From G963691835 sp963691835 (GTDB lineage Bacteria > Pseudomonadota > Alphaproteobacteria > Thalassobaculales > Thalassobaculaceae): a stretch of DNA of 64,000 nucleotides. The translations under genes and the position numbers were made by a program. A model generated the notes under the pieces. It saw only the letters and a list, made by a program, of their open reading frames with translations, was not told where the DNA came from and made no database searches. The stretch lies in NCBI GenBank assembly GCA_963691835.1, contig OY829383.1:5146001-5210000 (forward strand). The letters run 5' to 3'. Each line of letters opens with the position of its first letter. Positions within the stretch are counted from its first letter, which is position 1. Of the stretch, positions 57,454 through 64,000 are shown piece after piece.

Positions 57454-58800
57454 ATGGCCGTATTCGATGCGATGGCGTCACGCCGGTCGATCTTGAAGGG
57501 CTCGCTCGTCGCCGGCACGGCGCTGGCGATGCCGATGGTTTGGACGCGCCCCGCGTCCGCCGCGTTCCGGAATGATCCGGGCAGCGCCAGTTCCGTTATC
57601 CTCGGCTTCAACGTGCCGCAGACCGGTGCCTATGCCGACGAGGGTGCGGATGAGCTTCGGGCCTATCAGCTCGCGGTCGAGCACCTCAACGGTGGCGGCG
57701 ACGGCGGCATGCTCAACACGATGAAGCCGCTGGCCCTCAAGGGTAACGGCATCCTCGGGAAGAAGGTGGAGTTCGTCACGGGCGACACACAAACGAAGTC
57801 CGACGCCGCCCGCGCATCCGCCAAGCGGATGATCGAAAAGGACGGCGCCCTGATGATCACCGGTGGTTCGTCCTCCGGCGTCGCGGTTGCGGTGCAGTCG
57901 CTGTGTCAGGAAGCAGGCGTCATCTTCATGGCCGGCCTGACCCACTCCAACGACACCACCGGTAAGGACAAGCGTCGGAACGGTTTCCGGCACTTCTTCA
58001 ACACCGAAATGTCCGGCGCCGCACTCGGACCGGTCATGGAAGCCAACTATGGCAAGGACCGTCGCGCCTACCACCTGACCGCCGACTACAACTGGGGCTG
58101 GTCGCAGGAAGGCTCGATCAAGAAGTACTCCGAAGCTCTCGGCTGGGAGACGGTTGAGGCCGTCCGCACGCCGCTCGGCGCCGGTGACTTCTCGCAGTAC
58201 ATCACGCCGGTTCTGAACTCCGGTGCCGACGTGCTGGTCCTGAACCACTATGGCAAGGACATGGTGAACTCTCTGACCCAGGCCGTTCAGTTCGGTCTCC
58301 GGGACAAGAGCGTCAACGGCAAGAACTTCGAGATCGTCGTGCCGCTGTACTCGCGTCTGATGGCTCAGGGTGCCGGTGCGAACGTTAAGGGCATCTTTGG
58401 CTCCACGAACTGGCACTGGTCCCTGCAGGACGAAGGCTCGAAGGCGTTCGTGAAGTCCTTCGGCTCCAAGTACGGCTTCCCGCCGTCCCAGGCCGCGCAC
58501 ACCTGCTACGTTCAGGCTCTGCTCTATGCAGATGCTTGCGAGCGTGCCGGTTCGTTCAACCCCTGTGGGGTCGTCGAGGCGCTCGAAGGCTTCAAGTTCG
58601 ACGGCATGGGCAACGGCCCGACCGAGTATCGTGCCGACGATCACCAGTGCTTCAAGAAGGTGCTGGTCGTGAAGGGCAACGAGAACCCGTCCTCGCAGTT
58701 CGACCTTCTCGAGGTTGTGCAGGAGGTCCCGGTCGACCAGGTCACGTACCCGGCCGCGATGCTCGGCGGCGAACTCGGCGCGTGCAACGCGGGCGCCTAA
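57454..58800 (+). CDS. Branched-chain-type ABC importer substrate-binding protein
   Basis: A 448-residue periplasmic protein of the type I LivJ/UrtA-like family. The N-terminus has a Tat-like SRRSILKGSLVAG and a hydrophobic stretch ending PASAAF. Mature motifs: ILGFNVPQTGAYADEGADELRAY, TGDTQTKSDAARA, ITGGSSSGVAVAV and YHLTADYNWGWSQEG. Codon use is strikingly uniform, as expected for an abundant binding protein. GGGAGG precedes the ATG. First gene of a complete Liv-type operon; substrate unknown (amino acid, amide or carboxylate). Confidence 0.88.
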   Translation: MAVFDAMASRRSILKGSLVAGTALAMPMVWTRPASAAFRNDPGSASSVILGFNVPQTGAYADEGADELRAYQLAVEHLNGGGDGGMLNTMKPLALKGNGILGKKVEFVTGDTQTKSDAARASAKRMIEKDGALMITGGSSSGVAVAVQSLCQEAGVIFMAGLTHSNDTTGKDKRRNGFRHFFNTEMSGAALGPVMEANYGKDRRAYHLTADYNWGWSQEGSIKKYSEALGWETVEAVRTPLGAGDFSQYITPVLNSGADVLVLNHYGKDMVNSLTQAVQFGLRDKSVNGKNFEIVVPLYSRLMAQGAGANVKGIFGSTNWHWSLQDEGSKAFVKSFGSKYGFPPSQAAHTCYVQALLYADACERAGSFNPCGVVEALEGFKFDGMGNGPTEYRADDHQCFKKVLVVKGNENPSSQFDLLEVVQEVPVDQVTYPAAMLGGELGACNAGA

Positions 58801-58830
58801 TCGCCTGAAGAATGCCGGTAACCGTCCGGC

Positions 58831-58858
58831 CCGCCGCCGCGCTTAGCCGCGGCGGCGG
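58831..58858 (+). promoter_or_regulatory. GC-rich intercistronic stem-loop
   Basis: An 11-bp perfect stem with a six-base loop, 30 bases after the binding-protein stop and 77 before the permease start. There is no U-run, so it more likely protects the binding-protein mRNA or attenuates the operon than ends it. Confidence 0.6.
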
Positions 58859-58934
58859 ATTACGGTTTCGATGAATACGCTTCTCGGGTCTAATCAGAAT
58901 ACCGAGTAAAAATCTGGAGGTTGGGGGCGAACCC

Positions 58935-59963
58935 ATGGAATCGATCCTGCTTCAAATCTTGAACGGATTGGACAAGGGCGGAGCGTATGCGCTGATCGCC
59001 CTGGGCCTGACTCTGGTTTTCGGCACGCTCGGCGTGGTGAACTTCGCGCACGGCGCCTTGTTCATGCTCGGGGCCTTCTGTGCTGTCACGATCAACAGGT
59101 TCCTTGGTTGGGAAAGCGTGACGCTTGATCCGACCAAGACGACGGCTTGGGGTACCCCTCTTGAGATCCGGGAGCCCTACGTTGAGGCCTGGTTCGGTGA
59201 TTTCGGGTCCTTCCTCGTCGACTTCTCCGTCCCCATTTCGATCCTGGCCGCCATTCCGGTGATGTTGTTGATCGGCGTTGCGATGGAACGCGGGCTGATC
59301 AAGCACTTCTACAAGCGGCCACACGCGGAACAGATCCTGGTGACGTTCGGCCTCGCGATCGTGCTCCAGGAGATCGTGAAGTCCGTTTACGGCGCGAACC
59401 CGATCCCGCAGGCCGCTCCGGCCGCCGTCGCTGGCTCCATGGATGTGGGCGCGCTGCTCGGATTTGAGCCGAACATTTTCGTCTATCCGTTCTGGCGGAT
59501 GGTCTACTTCCTGTTCTCGTTCTCGATCATCGCGGCGGTGTTCGCGTTCCTGCAGTTCACGACCTTCGGCATGGTCGTCCGGGCGGGCATGCAGGACCGG
59601 GAGACCGTGGGCCTCCTGGGCATCGACATCGATCGGCGCTTTACGATCGTCTTCGGAATAGCCGCCGTCGTCGCCGGGCTCGCCGGGGTGATGTACACGC
59701 CGATCCTGCCACCGGATTATCACATGGGAATGGACTTCCTGGTGTTGTCCTTCGTCGTGGTTGTCGTCGGCGGTATGGGATCGCTGGGAGGGGCGGTCGC
59801 GGCAGGCTTCCTGTTGGGTGTCCTGCAATCCTTCGCCTCCATGAACGAGATCAAGAGCGTACTGCCGGGTATCGACCAGATCATCATCTACCTGATCGCG
59901 GTTGTCATCCTGCTGACCCGGCCCCGTGGCCTGATGGGCCGCAAAGGCGTGATGGAGAGTTGA
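58935..59963 (+). CDS. Branched-chain-type ABC permease, LivH-like
   Basis: A 342-residue inner-membrane protein with about eight transmembrane segments. LNGLDKGGAYALIALGLTLVFGTLGVVNFAHG at the N-terminus and VVVVGGMGSLGGAVAAGFLLG near the C-terminus are LivH signatures (typical motifs, quoted in part). CTGGAGG lies upstream of ATG. Second gene of the operon. Confidence 0.92.
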   Translation: MESILLQILNGLDKGGAYALIALGLTLVFGTLGVVNFAHGALFMLGAFCAVTINRFLGWESVTLDPTKTTAWGTPLEIREPYVEAWFGDFGSFLVDFSVPISILAAIPVMLLIGVAMERGLIKHFYKRPHAEQILVTFGLAIVLQEIVKSVYGANPIPQAAPAAVAGSMDVGALLGFEPNIFVYPFWRMVYFLFSFSIIAAVFAFLQFTTFGMVVRAGMQDRETVGLLGIDIDRRFTIVFGIAAVVAGLAGVMYTPILPPDYHMGMDFLVLSFVVVVVGGMGSLGGAVAAGFLLGVLQSFASMNEIKSVLPGIDQIIIYLIAVVILLTRPRGLMGRKGVMES

Positions 59964-59967
59964 GGCG

Positions 59968-61110
59968 ATGAACGCGTCCACCAACAGCCGCAACGACATC
60001 ATCCTGATGATCGTTTTCATCGTAGTGGTGCTTTCGAGCCCCATCACGCTACAGCCCTTTGGTGCGGCCTATCCGGACCTGCTGCAGAAGTTCGCGATCT
60101 TCGGGATCTTCGCCACGGGCTTCAACATCCTGTTCGGATTGACGGGATATCTCTCCTTCGGCCACGCCGCGTTCCTGGGTGTCGGTTCCTACACAGCGGT
60201 CTGGTCGTTCAAGCTCCTTGGGATGAACCCGATACCGGCCGTGCTGCTGGCGATGGCCGCCTCCGGCATCTTCGCGCTGTTGATCGGGTTCGTCTCCCTG
60301 CGCCGGTCGGGCATCTACTTCTCGATCCTGACGCTGGCCTTCGCGCAGATGTCCTACAACCTTGCCTACTCGGTGCTGACCCCGATCACCAATGGCGAGA
60401 CAGGCCTCCGGGTTCTGGAAAGCGATCCAAGGATCTTCGACTACGCCGGCAAGGGTGAGGATGGTCCGCTGATCAGCACGCTGTTCGGCATCGAGATGAC
60501 CGGATATCCGGGCTTCTATTTGTGTGCCGTCATCCTGATCGTCACGTTCTACTTCGCGCTTCGCCTGACACGGTCAGCGTTCGGGATGAAGCTTCGGGCG
60601 ATAAAATCGAACCAGAACCGGATGGCCTATACCGGGTTCAACACGCGCCCCTATCTGATGGCCGCGTTCGTTATCTCCGGTATGTACGCTGGTCTCGCCG
60701 GGTCGCTGATGGCGGTTACCGATCCGCTGGCCGGGGCGGAGCGGATGCAATGGACGGCATCGGGAGAAGTCGTTCTGATGACGATCCTCGGCGGTGTCGG
60801 CACCCTGCTCGGCCCGATTATCGGCGCGGGCGTGATCAAGTACTTCGAGAACATCTTCTCGGCGTTCAACGATCAGACCCTTCAGGCGGCCTTCTCGTTC
60901 CTTCCAGCAGGTCTCGACCACGCTGTGATTTCGGTCGTCTCGCTCTTCGTCGGCGAGGGGTGGCATCTGACCCTTGGCGTTCTCTTCATGGCCATCGTCA
61001 TCTTCCTGCCCGGCGGGCTGATGGAAGGCTTCCGCCGGATTGTTCGCCTGTTCACCCCTAGCTCGAACGATGGATCGGCCTCCAAGCCGGCCCATGCCCC
61101 CGCGGAATAA
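59968..61110 (+). CDS. Branched-chain-type ABC permease, LivM-like
   Basis: A 380-residue inner-membrane protein with about nine to ten transmembrane segments; LTGYLSFGHAAFLGVGSYTA and LMTILGGVGTLLGPIIGAG are LivM motifs. It starts four bases after the LivH-like gene. Confidence 0.92.
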   Translation: MNASTNSRNDIILMIVFIVVVLSSPITLQPFGAAYPDLLQKFAIFGIFATGFNILFGLTGYLSFGHAAFLGVGSYTAVWSFKLLGMNPIPAVLLAMAASGIFALLIGFVSLRRSGIYFSILTLAFAQMSYNLAYSVLTPITNGETGLRVLESDPRIFDYAGKGEDGPLISTLFGIEMTGYPGFYLCAVILIVTFYFALRLTRSAFGMKLRAIKSNQNRMAYTGFNTRPYLMAAFVISGMYAGLAGSLMAVTDPLAGAERMQWTASGEVVLMTILGGVGTLLGPIIGAGVIKYFENIFSAFNDQTLQAAFSFLPAGLDHAVISVVSLFVGEGWHLTLGVLFMAIVIFLPGGLMEGFRRIVRLFTPSSNDGSASKPAHAPAE

Positions 61111-61121
61111 GGAGCGCTGGG

Positions 61122-61880
61122 ATGTCTCTCCTCGAAGTCTCGGGTGTAACAAAGCGCTTTGGCGGCCTCGCCGCGCTCAACGATGTGAACATCACGGTCG
61201 AGCAAGGCTCTGTTCACGCGATCATCGGCCCCAATGGGGCGGGTAAATCCACCCTGCTCAACTGCCTGGTCGGCAAACTGCTGCCGGACACGGGCACGGT
61301 GACCTTCAACGGCAGCTCGTTGCTCGGCACGTCGCCGCATGCCATCAACCAGCTGGGCGTCGTCCGCGTCTTCCAGACCCCGGAAATCTTCAACGACCTT
61401 TCACTCATTGAGAACGTGATGATCCCGGCGTTCGCCCGTTTCGACGGCTCTTTCAAGATGAACTTCTGGAGCCGGGCCGCGCGCCGGGCTGAGATCATCG
61501 AGGAAGTGGAAGGTCTTCTTGGGGACATCGGGCTCTACGACAAGAAAGAAGTGATGGCGGCAAGCCTCTCCCGCGGTGACAAGCGCCGCCTGGAGTTGGC
61601 GATGTGTCTGATCCAGCATCCGAAGCTGCTTCTGCTGGACGAACCGACGGCCGGGATGTCGCGGGCGGATACCAACAACACCATCGATCTGCTGAAGCGG
61701 ATTGGTGAGGAGTACGGAATCACCAAGGTGATCATCGAGCATGACATGCACGTCGTCTTCTCACTGGCCGAGAAAATCAGCGTCATGGCGCAGGGCACCG
61801 TGATCGTCGAAGGCCCACCGGACGCCATCAAGGGCGATGAGCGGGTGCAGGAAGCCTATCTCGGAGGAGCGCACATATGA
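61122..61880 (+). CDS. Branched-chain-type ABC ATPase, LivG-like
   Basis: A 252-residue ATPase with Walker A GPNGAGKST, Walker B LLLLDEPTAGM and C-terminal ERVQEAYLGG. The signature reads LSRGDKRRLELA, where LSYGDQRRLE or LSGG is more usual. Its stop overlaps the next start (ATGA). Confidence 0.92.
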   Translation: MSLLEVSGVTKRFGGLAALNDVNITVEQGSVHAIIGPNGAGKSTLLNCLVGKLLPDTGTVTFNGSSLLGTSPHAINQLGVVRVFQTPEIFNDLSLIENVMIPAFARFDGSFKMNFWSRAARRAEIIEEVEGLLGDIGLYDKKEVMAASLSRGDKRRLELAMCLIQHPKLLLLDEPTAGMSRADTNNTIDLLKRIGEEYGITKVIIEHDMHVVFSLAEKISVMAQGTVIVEGPPDAIKGDERVQEAYLGGAHI

Positions 61881-62671
61881 GCGACGCGTCCACCCACCAG
61901 GACGGTGCCGAGCACGAGCACATCGATGTGCCCGGCGTAGCACCGGTTCGGGGCCGGGGTAGCAGCCCCGCGTACCTGTCCGTCCATGACATTCACGCCT
62001 ACTACGGTGAGAGCTACATCGTTCAAGGTGTCAGCTTCGACGTGCGGGAAGGCGAGATCTTGGCCCTCTTGGGACGCAATGGCGCCGGCAAGACCTCGAC
62101 ATTGCGGGCTCTCGCGCGCGTCGACTCGCCGGCGGTGACCCACGGTGAAATCTGGCTCGACCACCAACCGCTTCACGAGATGGCAGCCTTCCAAGCGGCC
62201 CAAATGGGTGTCGGGCTGGTCCCGGAGGACCGGCGGATCATTCCCGGCCTTACGGTCGAAGAGAACCTGATCCTCGCGCAGATCGCACCGCCGAAGGGTT
62301 GGTCGATCCAGCGGCTCTATGAGCTGTTTCCGCGTTTGGGTGAACGCCGGAAGCAGGAAGGCATTACGCTCTCCGGCGGTGAGCAGCAGATGCTGGCCGT
62401 GGCCCGCGCCTTGGCCCGGGACGTGAAACTCCTGCTTCTGGATGAGCCGTATGAGGGCCTTGCCCCGGTCATCGTCCAGGAGATCGAGCGGACGTTGGAA
62501 GAGATCAAGTCTCTCGGCATCACGACGATCATCGTCGAGCAGAATGCCGTCGCGGCTCTCCACCTCGCCGACCGGGCGATCATCCTCGATATGGGCGAGA
62601 TCGTGTTCGAAGGCACCGCACAGGAAGTGCTCGATAACGCGGAACTGCGGGCCGAATACTTGGCGATCTGA
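61877..62671 (+). CDS. Branched-chain-type ABC ATPase, LivF-like
   Basis: A 264-residue ATPase with Walker A GRNGAGKTS, signature LSGGEQQMLAVARAL and Walker B LLLLDEPYEGLAP. A ~35-residue N-terminal extension precedes the usual start of LivF (SVHDIHAYYGESYI). Last importer gene, coupled to the LivG-like gene. Confidence 0.92.
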   Translation: MSDASTHQDGAEHEHIDVPGVAPVRGRGSSPAYLSVHDIHAYYGESYIVQGVSFDVREGEILALLGRNGAGKTSTLRALARVDSPAVTHGEIWLDHQPLHEMAAFQAAQMGVGLVPEDRRIIPGLTVEENLILAQIAPPKGWSIQRLYELFPRLGERRKQEGITLSGGEQQMLAVARALARDVKLLLLDEPYEGLAPVIVQEIERTLEEIKSLGITTIIVEQNAVAALHLADRAIILDMGEIVFEGTAQEVLDNAELRAEYLAI

Positions 62672-62760
62672 CGCTCCATACAGCGCGACAACGGCTGCGA
62701 AACGGGCTCGCCACCGCTAAGGTGTGGCGGGGTAGGAAACAGTCGTTGAAGAGGCCAGCC

Positions 62761-63795
62761 TTGTCCAATCAGCCACCCGTTACCGTCGGCATACTGGGCG
62801 TCGACCACCGTCACATCTATGGGCAACTCTCCGGCATGCTGGACGTCGGCTGCCGCGCCAAGAGCTGGTGGACCAAGGGCGAGCCACAGCCGATCGATGG
62901 GTTCCGGCGACGATTTCCGGACCTACCACGCGTCGGATCGGTCGATGCGGTGTTGGATGACCCGGAGATCGACCTCGTTCTTATCGCGGATATCCCCGAC
63001 CGCCGGGCCGACCTTGCGATCCGCGCGATGGAGGCCGGTAAGGATGTCATGACGGACAAACCAGGCTGCACGACGTTGGAGGATCTCGCACGGCTGCGGG
63101 AGGTCTCGGCCCGTACCGGACGGATCTGGTCCGTAGACTTCTCCGAGCGGTTTGAAGTACCGGCGGTCACCAAGGCCATTGAGTTGGTCGAGGCGGGAGA
63201 GATCGGTCAGGTGGTGCAGACCGTCGGCCTGGGACCCCATCGGCTTAATCGGGATTTGCGCCCCGACTGGTTCTTCAAACCGGATCGTTTCGGCGGAATC
63301 CTCGTCGACATCGCATCCCATCAGATCGACCAGTTCCTGTTCTTCACAGGAACAAAGACAGCGGAGATCGTCACCAGCGCCATTGGCAACTTCGCCAACC
63401 CAGATGACGTTCCATTCGAGGATTTCGGCGAGATCCTGCTCCGGAATGAAGCGGGGAGCGGATACATCCGGGTCGACTGGTACACACCGGATGCTCTTCC
63501 GAACTGGGGCGACGGCCGCCTGACGATCCTTGGGACCGAGGGCTACATTGAACTTCGAAAGTACGTCGATGTCGGCGGCCGGGACGGAACCAACCACCTC
63601 GTATTGGTCAATGCTAACAGGTGCGAGAACATCGATGCACGGGATGCCGGACTGCCCTATTTCGGCCGGCTCGCCGACGATGTGCGAAACCGAACGTCAA
63701 CCGCGATGACCAATGACCACGCGTTCACCGTGACAGAGTTGTCCATCCAGGCACAGATGCGCGCCACGCGCCTAGGCCACCTTGCCAATGGGTAG
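62761..63795 (+). CDS. Gfo/Idh/MocA-family oxidoreductase (first)
   Basis: A 344-residue NAD(P)-dependent dehydrogenase: N-terminal Rossmann fold (VTVGILGVDHRHIYGQL, VLIADIPDRRADLAIRAMEAGKDVMTDKPGCTT with the usual Lys-Pro) and a C-terminal alpha/beta domain with GGILVDIASHQIDQFLFF. GVDHRH replaces the common GxGxxG. The TTG at 62761 with AGAGG upstream is the preferred start; GTG 62722 is possible. The gene follows the importer by ~90 bases and overlaps the next by 8. Confidence 0.83.
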   Translation: MSNQPPVTVGILGVDHRHIYGQLSGMLDVGCRAKSWWTKGEPQPIDGFRRRFPDLPRVGSVDAVLDDPEIDLVLIADIPDRRADLAIRAMEAGKDVMTDKPGCTTLEDLARLREVSARTGRIWSVDFSERFEVPAVTKAIELVEAGEIGQVVQTVGLGPHRLNRDLRPDWFFKPDRFGGILVDIASHQIDQFLFFTGTKTAEIVTSAIGNFANPDDVPFEDFGEILLRNEAGSGYIRVDWYTPDALPNWGDGRLTILGTEGYIELRKYVDVGGRDGTNHLVLVNANRCENIDARDAGLPYFGRLADDVRNRTSTAMTNDHAFTVTELSIQAQMRATRLGHLANG

Positions 63796-64000
63796 AACCT
63801 TCGGGGTCGGCATTCTCGGAGCCGGGATTGGGGAGAACCATGTCCGCGCGCTGATCACCCTGCCCGACCGTTTCAGGGTGGTGACCGTTTGTGCGCTTGA
63901 GCAGGATCAGGCGTCGAGGATCGCCGCGTTGGCACCCGGCGCCCGAACTGACAGCGATATCGCCAAGGTCCTCAACGACCCTGATGTCGATCTGGTTGTA
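63788..64000 (+). CDS. Gfo/Idh/MocA-family oxidoreductase (second), cut by the window end
   Basis: The first 71 residues of a second oxidoreductase: RTFGVGILGAGIGENHVRALITLP is a standard Rossmann start, then ALEQDQASRIAALAP and LNDPDVDLVV. ATG at 63788 lies within the end of the preceding gene. The frame is open to the right edge. Confidence 0.8.
   Translation, partial: MGRTFGVGILGAGIGENHVRALITLPDRFRVVTVCALEQDQASRIAALAPGARTDSDIAKVLNDPDVDLVV

Noticed and set aside
57454..62671. Assignment of the Liv-type importer to urea (Urt)
   Set aside because: No urease or amidase genes adjoin it and the binding protein does not show a clear UrtA pattern, so the substrate was left open.

Overview
The window is high-GC alphaproteobacterial chromosome. 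Supporting signs are the 16S-23S-5S-tRNA-fMet layout, STAC-type sensor kinase parts, the short-chain acyl-type regulator, and the many catabolic dehydrogenases and ABC importers. I would guess a Rhodospirillales-like heterotroph, but order-level placement cannot be made by eye.

Layout. 0-8.6 kb: the tail of a histidine kinase, a periplasmic YtkA-like protein coupled to a MauG-type di-heme peroxidase, an M24 peptidase, a maleate isomerase-like racemase, an internally duplicated TIGR04372-type glycosyltransferase, a sulfotransferase coupled to a hemerythrin protein, and an enol-lactonase-like hydrolase. 9-16.5 kb: a YHS-domain protein, a lone pesticin-type muramidase, then PhyH dioxygenase, GST, LysR regulator, PhyH dioxygenase, a divergent PanB homologue, an SbtA-type transporter and a PAS protein. 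17-32.9 kb: a co-directional catabolic island with hydantoin racemase, HyuA, HyuB, VOC protein, CDA-fold deaminase, amidohydrolase, a creatininase with all metal ligands at canonical spacing, a CodA-type deaminase, a second amidohydrolase, and a complete PotDABC-type importer. I read it as a creatinine / N-methylhydantoin / cyclic-amide degradation locus ending in sarcosine.

33.1-38.6 kb: a complete rRNA operon on the minus strand, with the spacer tRNAs in the order 16S-Ala-Ile-23S, the reverse of the usual alphaproteobacterial order. 39-50.4 kb: a lipoprotein, a large sulfotransferase-like protein, a molybdopterin oxidoreductase operon best matched to the sulfite dehydrogenase SoeABC, a DMGDH/sarcosine dehydrogenase-type flavoprotein, and a non-pyrrolysine MttB-family methyltransferase whose C-terminus is cut by an in-frame ochre codon. 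A GcvA-like LysR regulator is divergent from it. The MttB and DMGDH pair fits betaine-type demethylation and would meet the creatinine route at sarcosine.

50.5-57.3 kb: a SAM methyltransferase; a two-component locus (receiver, small membrane protein, SSS-type transporter, STAC-histidine kinase) in which the usual SSS-kinase fusion is split at a 4-nt TTGA overlap; and an XRE/short-chain acyl-type regulator carrying a histidine-kinase-like DHp segment. 57.4-64 kb: a complete branched-chain-type (Liv) ABC importer operon followed by two overlapping Gfo/Idh/MocA oxidoreductases, the second cut by the window end. There is no CRISPR array, prophage or insertion sequence that I can support.
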